Positions 34,571 to 43,547 are shown, counted from the stretch's first letter. The stretch: DNA of 64,000 nt from a bacterium (GCA_035307765.1 DATGHU010000005.1:118446-182445), one strand, 5' to 3'. Program-made: numbers and translations. The notes: a model not told the origin generated them from the letters alone.

Positions 34571-36244
34571 TCAACTCACCCGCGCAAGGCAGCGCTCCAC
34601 CGCAGCGCGGGCTTCGCGTAGCGCCGCGATCACGGCGTTCCGGCCCCGCACGAGGTCCACCAGCAGGAACCTGGCCGCATCACTCTCGCGTGGGAGCGAG
34701 GCCAATCTCCGGGCCGCGGCGAGCCGCGGGAGGAACTCGTTGTCGAGGGCCGGGTCATGTGAAAACCGACCGGCGGAGGTGTACGTCGCGGGAATCAACG
34801 TGCGGCAGAGTGCCAGAAGACAGGCGTTGATCTCTCGGGCGCGGACCCCGGCGGCGCTCGCCGAGACCTGTTGGAGCCGTCCGCAGGCATCTTCCAAGCC
34901 GACGGCGGCGGCGGTGGCGGCTGAGAGATCAAACGCGCTCCCCGCCTCGCGTGCGAGGCCTTCGAGGCTCGCCCGAAGGTCCGCGGCACCGGCCAACGCG
35001 TTCAACGGCAGCAGTTCGCCGCTCAGCCACCGATCCACCACCAGGGCAAAGATTTTGGCGTCCCGCACGAGGCGCACCGGGTCGATCTTGTCAACCGTGT
35101 CGTGGGGAGTGTGCCACCACCACCCCAAACTCCCGTCCGTTTGATGGGAAAGCGAACCGAGGATGGACGGGATGCCCACGCCGAGGAACGACTGGTCGGA
35201 GTCCCGTCCGACGCGTTTGCCGTTGAGTTCGGCTTGTGCGACCTGCCGGACAGCCCACGCACCCAGCTCCAGAGTCTCGGGCATGGAGTTTGTGACGAAC
35301 CGGTCGGCGGCGATCCCGCCGACGGAGTCGATATTCACATGGGCTACGCAGTGCTCAGCGAGGTCGAACCAGTGATGGTCCACGTACCACGCGGACGAGG
35401 AGTACCGCCCGTGCGAGTGCCCGGACCAGAATGCCAGCCGCAGGCCGCGGCGAAAATCTGCGCGGCGGGACGCGAGCACCCGGGCAACCTCCAACATTGT
35501 GGCGTTGGCGCTGCCGTTGTCCATCGCCCCCAGGTGCCACCCGTCCAAGTGCCCGGAAAAGAGGACGAACTGCTCAGGATCGGCCTCGGAGTGCCCGGGG
35601 CGAAGGTCGGCAATCACGATCGGGGTATTGGTCCACTTGGTCTCCACGGCCGCTGTCATGTGCACGTCCACCCGGGCTTTGGCGCACAACTCCCGCAGCA
35701 TCTCTCCGTCGGCACGATGGACCGAAAGCAGAGGGATGCGGGGAAGCGCCTGGATCGTGCTGGCCGCCGGATTCCCCCAGATCGGCGAGACGCACATCTC
35801 GTGGGCGTGCCTGCCGCTGATGAAGATCAGACCCCGCACCCCCGCTCGGGTTCCTTCAACCGCCTGTTCGGGAGTCGCCATGTCGTCCACCAGGGCCACC
35901 TTCCCCTTGGCCCCCGCACGGGCGTACTCGTCGGGGGTGCCCTTGCCGACGTACACCAGCTCCCCGATGACACCGGAAGGATCCGTCTTCACTCCCATCG
36001 AGTGCGTGATGCAGAAGATTTCCCGGCTCTCCGGGGCAGTCATCCGCAGCGTCGCGGGGCCGGGGAGGCTGATGTAGGCGTCGTGAACGAGAATCTGGGT
36101 GGTATATCCAAACTCCCGGAGCTGGCCTTCCACATACGCCGCGGCCGCCCGTTCCTCGGCGGTGCCGGACAAGCGCGTCCACTTTGCGATGGTTCGATGG
36201 TATTCGACGAGGTGCGATGGAGAGATGAGCTTCAGGTCGATCAC
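34571..36244 (-). CDS. M28 family peptidase-like protein with PA domain
   Basis: A 557-residue protein starting at GTG 36244, chosen because GGAGGAGGG lies 6 nt upstream; the open frame extends to 36343. An N-terminal helical segment is followed by a protease-associated-like insert (residues about 110-200), then the M28 core: SGHLDGWHLGAMDNGSA (His and Asp ligands), HVNIDSVGG and HTPHDTVD (last His ligand). The usual catalytic EE of M28 is replaced by GHSHGRYSS (FWSGHSHGRYSSSAWY). Members are aminopeptidases; this may be a variant or a dead enzyme. No signal peptide is seen. Confidence 0.8.
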   Translation of the reverse strand: MIDLKLISPSHLVEYHRTIAKWTRLSGTAEERAAAAYVEGQLREFGYTTQILVHDAYISLPGPATLRMTAPESREIFCITHSMGVKTDPSGVIGELVYVGKGTPDEYARAGAKGKVALVDDMATPEQAVEGTRAGVRGLIFISGRHAHEMCVSPIWGNPAASTIQALPRIPLLSVHRADGEMLRELCAKARVDVHMTAAVETKWTNTPIVIADLRPGHSEADPEQFVLFSGHLDGWHLGAMDNGSANATMLEVARVLASRRADFRRGLRLAFWSGHSHGRYSSSAWYVDHHWFDLAEHCVAHVNIDSVGGIAADRFVTNSMPETLELGAWAVRQVAQAELNGKRVGRDSDQSFLGVGIPSILGSLSHQTDGSLGWWWHTPHDTVDKIDPVRLVRDAKIFALVVDRWLSGELLPLNALAGAADLRASLEGLAREAGSAFDLSAATAAAVGLEDACGRLQQVSASAAGVRAREINACLLALCRTLIPATYTSAGRFSHDPALDNEFLPRLAAARRLASLPRESDAARFLLVDLVRGRNAVIAALREARAAVERCLARVS

Positions 36245-36526
36245 AGACGTCCCTCCTCCAACCAACCCTGACATGGGGCGGATCCCTATGCGTCGTCGGG
36301 AGCGGGAGGTCCTGGATTCGATATCAAAGATGCTGCATCCCACGTCCGCTTCGGCGACCGCTCAAAGATCTTCCGCTCCGCGAACCGATCAGCGGCCGAT
36401 AGCGAATGCGGTCCCCGGAACTGCCGGCCGAGACCTGCAATGAACCCGCACCCTCCGCGCCCTGCCGGTCATTGCCGAAAATACTTGCGAGGGTGAGTCC
36501 CCCCTGCGCGGACACCCCGATTGCAC

Positions 36527-37306
36527 TTATTCGCCCCGGAACTGAGGCGCTCGCCTATCTCGGAAAGCTTGGATCCCCTCGCGGGCATCGTGGGAGGAGA
36601 GGATGCGCCGGGCCCAGTGCTCTTCCAGTTCCGCGGCCTGATCCACCCCTTCGCGATACTGACACCGTACCCCCTCCTTGATCGCTTGCAGCGCGAGGGG
36701 AGCGCCACTCGCCAGTCGCTCGGCGACCCGCCGAGCCTCGCCATCGACTTGATCATCGGGGACCACCAGGCTCACCAGGCCGAGCTCCGCGGCCCGCTCA
36801 GCGTTGATATCGTCACCCAACAACAGCACATCCAACGCCCGATTGCGCCCAATATAATGGACGAGGCGCACCATACCCAGGCTCCAGGTCGGGATAATCC
36901 CCAGATAGGCGTCCCCCGCTCGGAACTTTGCGCTCGTCCCGGCAAGGCGAATATCGCACGCCCAGGCCAGCCCCGTCCCGCCGCCGATGCACCAGCCTCG
37001 AATGGCGGCTACGATCGGCTTGGGGAATGTCTCGATCTCTTCCACCAGACGGCGACCGGCGTCGCGAAGGCCGCGGCCCCCTTCATCGCGGGGTCGCGAC
37101 TCCTCGTTCAAATCCGCCCCGGCGCAAAACGCGCGAGGTCCCGATCCCGTCAGGATCACTGACCGCGTCTCCGCTCGGCTCCGCACCAGGTCGAAGGCGG
37201 CGTGAAGTTCCCCTAACATCTCCGCCGTTAACAGGTTGAGGGGGGGCCGGCTGAGCGCAATCTGAGAAACCCGCCCACTGTGGGAGAGCACGAGCGTTGT
37301 GAACAT
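36527..37306 (-). CDS. Crotonase (enoyl-CoA hydratase/isomerase) superfamily protein
   Basis: A 259-residue crotonase-fold protein from ATG 37306 (GGGAGGA, 5 nt away). The oxyanion-hole segments FCAGADL (residues 60-66) and IRGWCIGGGTGLAWACDIR are present. Of the two hydratase glutamates, the first is Gly112 and the second is Asp132 (FRAGDAYLG), so simple enoyl-CoA hydration is doubtful; isomerase, hydrolase or decarboxylase activity on a CoA thioester is more likely. It lies downstream of an SDR on the same strand, with 125 bp between. Confidence 0.85.
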   Translation of the reverse strand: MFTTLVLSHSGRVSQIALSRPPLNLLTAEMLGELHAAFDLVRSRAETRSVILTGSGPRAFCAGADLNEESRPRDEGGRGLRDAGRRLVEEIETFPKPIVAAIRGWCIGGGTGLAWACDIRLAGTSAKFRAGDAYLGIIPTWSLGMVRLVHYIGRNRALDVLLLGDDINAERAAELGLVSLVVPDDQVDGEARRVAERLASGAPLALQAIKEGVRCQYREGVDQAAELEEHWARRILSSHDAREGIQAFRDRRAPQFRGE

Positions 37307-37449
37307 ACCGTCCTCCCTTGTCATTGTGTCGTCCGCTCAAGATCGTGGGCACCACTCGGTTTGGCGCGCATGGACGGCGGGACCCGATTCGCCATGGCCG
37401 TGAACACACGGTCACCAACACGCCTTTGACGGAAGCGTCGCAGCAAAGC

Positions 37450-38271
37450 CTACCGGTCAGCGGCGTGATTCACCCGCATCAGGTACCGGTACGGATCGCT
37501 GGTCATCACCGCGCCGCCCGAAACGAGGAGCACCGTTCCCGACACCCAGGCCGCTTCATCGGATGCAAGGTAGACAGCGGCGGCGGCAACGTCGGCGGGC
37601 TGACCGACTCGGCGCAGCGGGTAGAATGCCGCACGATCGCGCCGATCCGCGTCCTTGGCGAGCCACGCCGCGGTAAGCGGTGTCTCGACGACCGCGGGCG
37701 CAATCGCGTTCACGCGGATCCGGTGCTGCCCGAGTTCAACGGCCATCGTCTGCGTAATGTTGTTGAGCGCCGCCTTGCAGGCGCCGTAGATGCCCTCGCC
37801 GCCCGGAGCAGCGTAGAGGCTGTCAATCGAGGAGAGAAAGAGAATGACCCCCCCTGAGGCCTGCCGCCGCATCACCCGTGCCGCAGCCTGGGCCCCAAAC
37901 ACCTGCGCCGTGAGGTTCAACCGAAGCATCTGCTCCCACCCCGTCTCGGTCACCTCAAGCCATTCGCTCGTGCTTCCTGGGGCCTCGGTAAAGCCCCCGG
38001 CGTTGTTGACCCAAACATCGATCTTTCCAAGGCGGGCAACCGCGGTCTCGGCCGCGGCGCCCAGCTGGTCTAAAACGGTAACATCCGTAATCTGGATTAC
38101 CGCCCGCCGCCCCCGCGCTTCGATCAGGCGCCCCACCTCCTCGAGGCCATCGCGGCTCCGGGCGGACAGGACAAGATCGGCGCCCTGCTCGGCGAAGGCC
38201 AACGCGATCGCGCGGCCGATTCCCCGGCTCGCCCCCGTCACCACACAGGCCTTGCCCGTCAGCGAAAACAT
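37450..38271 (-). CDS. Short-chain dehydrogenase/reductase
   Basis: A 273-residue classical SDR. It has NAD(P) motif TGASRGIG (residues 13-20), NNAG near 90-93, catalytic Ser in LSSID, and YGACK (Tyr-Lys). An Arg in the SARSRDG stretch after the second strand suggests NADP preference. GGAGGGTGG precedes the ATG. The substrate is unknown; the position after a selenoprotein gene and before a crotonase suggests acyl or amino-acid-derived metabolism. Confidence 0.92.
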   Translation of the reverse strand: MFSLTGKACVVTGASRGIGRAIALAFAEQGADLVLSARSRDGLEEVGRLIEARGRRAVIQITDVTVLDQLGAAAETAVARLGKIDVWVNNAGGFTEAPGSTSEWLEVTETGWEQMLRLNLTAQVFGAQAAARVMRRQASGGVILFLSSIDSLYAAPGGEGIYGACKAALNNITQTMAVELGQHRIRVNAIAPAVVETPLTAAWLAKDADRRDRAAFYPLRRVGQPADVAAAAVYLASDEAAWVSGTVLLVSGGAVMTSDPYRYLMRVNHAADR

Positions 38272-38597
38272 CTCTCCACCCTCCTCGACGTGGTCCGCCG
38301 TCCTTCTGGACGCGGCCGGCGTTCCCCTCGCTCCGGGTTGAGGTCAACGAAGCCAGACACGGCGACCCCCATGGATTGCGGGATGCCGGCATGGCGTCCT
38401 CCCCTTGGTTGTGGCGCCGGGACCGGACCGGCCCAGTCAACCGGCCGGCTCCAACAAGACCCGGCCGATCCCAGAACCCAGCGATTGGGCAGAGGTATCC
38501 GAGCGCAGACGCCCAGGTCAAAGCGAGAGCAAACAAGTGGTTTCCGTTCTTCTACCAGTCGATCTCGGGGCCCTCGGAGGGTGAAGCTATCGGTCGT
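38272..38597. other. Intergenic region
   Basis: 326 bp between the selenoprotein-like gene stop and the SDR start on the same strand. It is GC-rich with no SD-preceded ORF and no repeat that I can recognise. Confidence 0.35.
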
Positions 38598-39332
38598 CTA
38601 GCTGAATGAACGCGCCTCGTCCCCCCGGAGGCGTGCCGCTCGGTGCACGCGCACGGCTGCTCCATAGCCGACGATGAGCGGGTGTGGATGTTCGGCGGCC
38701 GAATTGGCTTGCGGCAAGAACAACGTGGCGAGAAAGAACGGATGGCTCGGGAGCTCCACGATCCGTGCCTCCCCCTCCCCCCCCACCCCGCTGACAATCA
38801 TCCCGCCCGCCTCAAGCTGCCGCCGGTACTCTGGGTTCACGCCGTAGTTGCAGTAATAGGCTTCTATTGACTCCTCCGCCCCGTAGAGAGCGGCGGCGCG
38901 AGAATTCGGGAGGATGGTAACCCGCTGCTTCTGCCCCACGAGCGAACATGCCAGCGGCGTAACGACCAGGCACTTGCCCTCGGGGTCGGTCTCTGCGTGA
39001 TCCGCATCCTCGAGCCCGAGGACGTTGCGCGCGAACTCAACGATCGCGTGCTGAAAACCCCCTCAGGTTCCGACCAGCGGTACGCCACGCTCGCGTGCAT
39101 ATCGAATCGCCCGGAGCGCCCCAACCATGCTGCGGTAGGGGCTGGCCGGAGCGATCCAGAGTCCGTCAAAGCCAGCCAAGCGTGCTGAAGGATCCCGTCC
39201 CACATCGTCGGTGCCGATCCACGCAAAGTCAAGGTCGGCGTGGGTTAGGGCGGCGTTTGTGAATTGATGCGTTTCGTTGCTCGGGCTGTAGTCACCAATG
39301 ACGCAGATTTCCGGACGGACCACAATCGCCAC
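38598..39332 (-). CDS. Predicted selenoprotein: CTP-synthase C-terminal-like class I glutamine amidotransferase domain
   Basis: One 244-codon gene read through a single in-frame UGA. The first 89 residues form the N-terminal half of a class I amidotransferase fold (ICVIGDYSP, FDGLWIAPASPYRSM, YARERGVPLVGT). UGA (39063-39065, codon 90) then falls exactly at the nucleophile position of the GT-C-GGFQH elbow, and the frame continues without further stop through VVTPLACSLVG, YYCNYGVNPEY and SHPFFLATLFLPQ to a normal stop. NCBI-type annotation knows a family called CTP synthase C-terminal region-related (seleno)protein, which this matches. The classic His-x-Glu pair after the elbow is Leu206 and Gln208, so ammonia release from glutamine is unlikely; a redox or other Sec/Cys chemistry is possible. 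GTG 39332 has TATACT 6 nt upstream and no SD, suggesting a leaderless message. Confidence 0.8.
39027..39051 (-). promoter_or_regulatory. Candidate bacterial SECIS hairpin
   Basis: Eleven nt after the UGA codon the message can fold CGCGA/TCGCG (5 bp, 39044-39048 with 39030-39034) around a 9-nt loop TCGTTGAGT. Two more pairs follow below a single mismatch. The loop begins about 19 nt after the UGA, inside the window expected for SelB-binding elements in bacteria, and contains G and U residues. The fold was found by eye. Confidence 0.5.
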
Positions 39333-39338
39333 ACCAGG

Positions 39339-39349
39339 AGTATATCATA
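39339..39349 (-). promoter_or_regulatory. -10-like element of the selenoprotein-like gene
   Basis: On the minus strand TATGAT overlaps TATACT. The second hexamer ends 6 nt before the GTG at 39332, so transcription would begin at or next to the start codon. No convincing -35 box is visible. Confidence 0.4.
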
Positions 39350-39467
39350 AGCGGATGGGTCGGCTCTTCCCCCCTCGCAGCCTACGCCAAGAGACCCGGT
39401 GGATGGATGACGGACGCGGGCGCATCGAGGATGATTCAGTGTGGGGGCGGAGAGTCACCCGCTGCGC

Positions 39468-40340
39468 TCAATCGAACACGACGGTCTTGTTCCCGTAGCA
39501 GAGGACTCGGCGCTCCAGCCACAGCCGGACGGCCCGCGCCAGCACGAGTCGTTCCAGGTCTCGCCCCTTGCGCTGGAGATCTTCGACCGTGTCGCGGTGG
39601 GTCACACGGACAACGTCCTGCTCGATGATCGGTCCCTCGTCGAGCGCCTCCGTCACGAAGTGGCTCGTGGCTCCGACAAGTTTGACCCCGTGCTCGACGG
39701 CCTGATGGTACGGCCGCGCCCCCGGGAACGCGGGAAGAAAACTGTGATGGATGTTGATGATTCGAAGCGGGTACGCCTGAACGACGCGCGCGCTGAGAAT
39801 CTGCATGTATCGTGCCAGGACGACCAGATCGACACGCTCCGCGGCGAGCATTGTGAGAAGCTTGCCTTCCTGCTCCTCCCGCAACCCAGGGGTGACCGGC
39901 AGGCAAACAAACGGCACGCTAAAGAGCTCCGTCAGTGGCCGCACGGTTTCGTGGTTGCTTGCCACCACGACGATATGACCGCGGAGCTCCCCGGCCCGCG
40001 CGCGGAGCAGGAGGTCGATCAGGCAGTGCTCCAGTTTGGACACGAGAACAGCAAGGCGCGGCAGCGGCTCATGGCCAAACAGCTCAAAGTCCATATTGAG
40101 ATCCGTCATTAGCGGCCCGAGTTGGTCGCGAAGGGCGGTAAAGGCAAGGTCCATCTCATCCATTGCAAATTCGATGCGCTGGAAGAACATACCAGCAAGG
40201 GGATCGATATGCTGGTCGGCGTGCAAGATGTTGGCCCCGTGGCCATAGAGAAACCCGGTGATCGTGGCCACCAATCCCTTACGGTCTGCGCCGCGCGCCA
40301 GCAGCACCGCAGTTCGCCGGGGGGCAGAGCGGGTTACCAT
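39468..40340 (-). CDS. purU: Formyltetrahydrofolate deformylase
   Basis: A 290-residue two-domain enzyme that hydrolyses 10-formyl-THF to THF and formate. The N-terminal ACT domain (LLARGADRKGLVATITGFLYGHG region) precedes the formyltransferase domain with ASNHETV, the catalytic block NIHHSFLPAFPGARPYHQA (Asn and His) and DEGPIIEQD (Asp). ATG 40340 has GGAGAGGA upstream; the frame extends further but is not conserved. It is upstream of the selenoprotein-like gene on the same strand. Formate production and a possible selenium link (as in formate dehydrogenases) are interesting but not proven here. Confidence 0.95.
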   Translation of the reverse strand: MVTRSAPRRTAVLLARGADRKGLVATITGFLYGHGANILHADQHIDPLAGMFFQRIEFAMDEMDLAFTALRDQLGPLMTDLNMDFELFGHEPLPRLAVLVSKLEHCLIDLLLRARAGELRGHIVVVASNHETVRPLTELFSVPFVCLPVTPGLREEQEGKLLTMLAAERVDLVVLARYMQILSARVVQAYPLRIINIHHSFLPAFPGARPYHQAVEHGVKLVGATSHFVTEALDEGPIIEQDVVRVTHRDTVEDLQRKGRDLERLVLARAVRLWLERRVLCYGNKTVVFD

Positions 40341-40500
40341 GAGTCCTCTCCATCTCGTACCCGGGGGCGAAGGGACGGCCACCCCCACAGTTTCAGGATC
40401 GAGCCCGGTCGGCAGCACGCGCCCGTGCGCGAACGGCTCCGCACCACTGGGCGCCTAACCCGACCGGGCCTCGGGCCTGCGCTCGCCGGTGAGGCCGATC

Positions 40501-41262
40501 CTACCACCCGCCGTACGCAACCCAGCCGCCGTCTACCGTCACACATGACCCCGTGATGTAGCTGGCGTCGTCGGACCCGAGGAATGCAGCAACTCTAGCA
40601 ACCTCTTCGGCGGTCCCGAAGCGTCCCGCCGGGGTTCGCCGCTCGATATCGGCGTTCGTGTAGTCCCCGGACCCCTGGTCGCGTTCATCCATCGGCGTCT
40701 TGATGTACGCTGGATCGATGCTCACCACTCGAATCCCATGACGTGCCCACTCTGCAGCAAGCACCTTAGTCAGTCCGATCAGGCCGTGTTTGCTGGCGCA
40801 GTAAGCTGCACGCTTCGGCAGGCCTACCTCTCCCAGAATCGAGGAGATGTTGAGGATGACGCCGCTTCGTTGGGGGATCATCACCCGCGCGGCAGCCTGG
40901 GCACAGAAAAACGCCCCGGTCAAGTTTGTGTCAATCGTGAGCCGCCAACCTTCCTCCGGCAGCGCCTCGGACGGACCGATCATCGACGTGCCGGCATTAT
41001 TGACGAGGACGTCCAAGCGATTCCACCGCTGCTGAGCCGTCGCCATCATGCGGTCCGCGAACGATTGGTCGCGTACGTCGCCCGCGATAGCGACTGCATC
41101 GTGTCCTTCTTCCCGGAGAGCGCGGGCGACCCGTTCTCCCCGATCTTGGGAGCGAGAGTTGACGACGATGCGTGCGCCCTCGCGGGCGAACGCCCAAGCG
41201 ATTGCTTCGCCGATCCCCATGCTTGACCCGGTAATAACCGCGACACGGTCGCGCAGCCGCAT
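40501..41262 (-). CDS. Short-chain dehydrogenase/reductase
   Basis: A 253-residue classical SDR starting at ATG 41262 (GAGGAGAGGA upstream). Motifs are TGSSMGIG (residues about 12-19), NNAG, the catalytic Ser in NISSILGE, YCASK, and a C-terminal SYITGSCVTVDGGW typical of 3-oxoacyl-reductase/glucose-dehydrogenase-like SDRs. Arg in NSRSQDR favours NADP. It is between leucine dehydrogenase and purU on the same strand. Confidence 0.92.
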   Translation of the reverse strand: MRLRDRVAVITGSSMGIGEAIAWAFAREGARIVVNSRSQDRGERVARALREEGHDAVAIAGDVRDQSFADRMMATAQQRWNRLDVLVNNAGTSMIGPSEALPEEGWRLTIDTNLTGAFFCAQAAARVMIPQRSGVILNISSILGEVGLPKRAAYCASKHGLIGLTKVLAAEWARHGIRVVSIDPAYIKTPMDERDQGSGDYTNADIERRTPAGRFGTAEEVARVAAFLGSDDASYITGSCVTVDGGWVAYGGW

Positions 41263-41298
41263 TCCTCTCCTCCTCATCCGCACTGACTTCCCGGTGGG

Positions 41299-42390
41299 CT
41301 ACATGCGCACCTCGCCGCGAGCCGCCAACAACTTCGCCTTCCGCACCGCCTCAATGCGCCGTTCGGCCAACAGATCGGCCGCCCGGTACGTGGGAATCCG
41401 CTCTTGCCGGGAGACGCGGATGAGGGAGGACATCGTCTCATAGATCCTCGACACGTTTGTCATGGCGCGCTCCCGGTTGAACCCACCGGGGTTGAGCCGA
41501 TCGGTGTCGAAAATCGTACCCCCCGCGTTCACGATGTAGTCGGGGGCGTACAGAATGCCTTTGGTCTCAACTTCCTGGCCGTCGCGTTCTTCTCGCAGTT
41601 GGTTATTGGCCGATCCGCAGATGATCTTGACCTTGAGCTGCGCGAGCGTCTGCGTGTTGATCACTCCGCCCAACGCACACGGGCAGAAGATGTCGGCTTC
41701 CCGGCCGATGATCTCATCTGGGTGGACGGAGGAAACCGAAAACTCGGCCGTGACCGCTTCTACCTTCTCCCGGTCGATATCGGTGACAACCACCCGCGCG
41801 CCTTCCTTGACCAGGAGGGGCACCACCTCCGACCCGACCGCGCCCAATCCCTGGATGGTTACGGTACGTCCCTCGAGGGAATCGCTCTCGTAGACGGCCT
41901 TGGCACACGCTTTCATCCCCTGCACGACCCCAAAGGCTGTGGCCCCTCCGATGGGGCCCGCACCCCCCCAGGAAGCGGGGAGGGTCACGACGTAGGGGGT
42001 TTCCATCCGCATGTACTCCATTTCACGAAGGGTGGTCCCGACATCCTCACCCGTGATGTAGATCCCACCGAGCCGATTGATGAAACGCCCCAACGAGCGA
42101 AATAACATCTCGCTCTTCTCTCGCCGTGGGTCTCCGATGACGACGCACTTTCCCCCCCCCAGATTCACTCCCGCCGCCGCGTATTTGTAAGTCATCCCGC
42201 GCGCCAAGCGGAGGGCGTCCTCAATGGCCTCCATTTCCGATGGAAACGTCCACATGCGCGTTCCACCGGTGGCCGGGCCGAGGGTCGTGTCGTGGATGGC
42301 GATGACGGCCCGCAAACCGACGGCCTTGTCCTGACAGATGAATACGTTCTCGTAATCGTATCGCTCCATGTATGCCAGGATGGAGTCCAT
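41299..42390 (-). CDS. Leucine dehydrogenase (Glu/Leu/Phe/Val dehydrogenase family)
   Basis: A 363-residue NAD-dependent branched-chain amino acid dehydrogenase. The N-terminal domain carries the glycine-rich NLGGGKCVV with Lys81 and an upstream TYKYAAAG with Lys69, matching the two catalytic lysines (68 and 80) of leucine dehydrogenase; the NAD-binding domain has IQGLGAVGSEV near residue 200. It deaminates leucine, valine or isoleucine to oxoacids and ammonium. GGGAGGGG precedes the ATG. The crotonase-type protein further downstream would suit branched-chain oxoacid breakdown, but the CoA dehydrogenases are absent. Confidence 0.93.
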   Translation of the reverse strand: MDSILAYMERYDYENVFICQDKAVGLRAVIAIHDTTLGPATGGTRMWTFPSEMEAIEDALRLARGMTYKYAAAGVNLGGGKCVVIGDPRREKSEMLFRSLGRFINRLGGIYITGEDVGTTLREMEYMRMETPYVVTLPASWGGAGPIGGATAFGVVQGMKACAKAVYESDSLEGRTVTIQGLGAVGSEVVPLLVKEGARVVVTDIDREKVEAVTAEFSVSSVHPDEIIGREADIFCPCALGGVINTQTLAQLKVKIICGSANNQLREERDGQEVETKGILYAPDYIVNAGGTIFDTDRLNPGGFNRERAMTNVSRIYETMSSLIRVSRQERIPTYRAADLLAERRIEAVRKAKLLAARGEVRM

Positions 42391-42713
42391 TCAACCCCTC
42401 CCAACCCCGGGGGACGCACCATTCCCCGCCAGAGGCACAGATCACCGGCGGCGCAGAGGGTCGTCCCCGACTGCAGGAAATCTTCGTCAATGATTCCGGG
42501 TCCAAAAAGCCCAATCCTCTCCGTCCGCCGGCGGGCGAAGGAGGAACACTGCCAGCACGGCACCGGGTCGCCGGCGCCTCACCTCACGGCAATCGTTTGA
42601 GCACCCGCCCTCCGTCACATGCGGCCACTCCGGCAAACCGAATTGCCGGGCACCACGACTTCCCGGCCGATTCGGCTCCCGTTTCGAGCAACGATCTCCC
42701 GGGCCGAGCGGAG
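42391..42713. other. Intergenic region upstream of leucine dehydrogenase
   Basis: 323 bp between the DUF1989 stop and the leucine dehydrogenase start. It must contain the dehydrogenase promoter. No ORF with an SD, tRNA or repeat was recognised. Confidence 0.35.
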
Positions 42714-43547
42714 TTAGGAAGAGGGGAATTTGAGGCCGTGGACCCCGCGATAATCCGCGGGGGGCAGGGGTGTCCAACCTGACAGCAGTTCAGCCGCCGG
42801 GCGATATACCTCCACCGCCAGAGGCCGGCAGGTCGAGAGAGGATCACGCCGTTCCGGCCCCCACATCGGTACGGACAAATCTCCGTGCGGGCATGTGGAA
42901 ATCGCACAGAGTAAATCCATCTCCGCGAAAAACTCAAAGAAATCCCCGGTCTTTGCCGGGCTCCCCTTGGCAAAGTACCGCCCGTCGCGCCTCAATCCGG
43001 TGACCATGAAGATGTTCAGCACATCATGCACATCAAATTCGGTGAGGCGATACGGGGCTACGGCGCGCACCAAATTCGAGTGGCAGGAATAGTCAAATTC
43101 TTCCCCGTTCAGCATTTTGTGAACGTAGGGGTCACACCGCGTCCCAAGCAGGTCATGGCATCCCGCCCCGTCCGCGTCGATCCCATAGCCGACAGTATCG
43201 TTTGTGATTGTCAGCATCGGTCGGAGGTACGGGAGACACGACCACAGCCGATCAAATGTCGTGACGTGCGTGCCGTGCAGCTGCCGAGTCCTGGCCGCCC
43301 AGAAGCGCTCGCGCGGATTGTGGCGATTCCAGGCATTAAAATCGGCCACCTGCGGGCCCTCGATCACGACAATGCGGCATAGGTGGCCGCCGGGAACGGT
43401 CCAGGCCTGTCCGGACCGGCGCGGGACAACCATTCGCTCAACGAGGGTGCGTTTGCCGATATCGTGGGCGAGCCTGTTGTAGAACGTTTGGTCGACGTCA
43501 AGCGGTGTTCCCGGGTTGCGATCATAGAGAGCCCTCGGTTCGACCAC
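42714..43547 (-). CDS. DUF1989 (urea carboxylase-associated) family protein
   Basis: A 277-residue protein starting at GTG 43547 (GGAGG 7 nt upstream). It contains the DUF1989 blocks: VPGGHLCRIVVIEGPQVADF, DGAGCHDLLGTRCDPY (conserved Cys and His residues near 158-173), CHSNLVRAV, and DVLNIFM. Members accompany urea carboxylase/allophanate hydrolase systems in many bacteria and are thought to bind metal through the conserved Cys/His; their reaction is uncertain. No urea carboxylase is present here. The nearby amino acid dehydrogenase fits a general nitrogen-metabolism setting. Confidence 0.87.
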   Translation of the reverse strand: MVEPRALYDRNPGTPLDVDQTFYNRLAHDIGKRTLVERMVVPRRSGQAWTVPGGHLCRIVVIEGPQVADFNAWNRHNPRERFWAARTRQLHGTHVTTFDRLWSCLPYLRPMLTITNDTVGYGIDADGAGCHDLLGTRCDPYVHKMLNGEEFDYSCHSNLVRAVAPYRLTEFDVHDVLNIFMVTGLRRDGRYFAKGSPAKTGDFFEFFAEMDLLCAISTCPHGDLSVPMWGPERRDPLSTCRPLAVEVYRPAAELLSGWTPLPPADYRGVHGLKFPSS

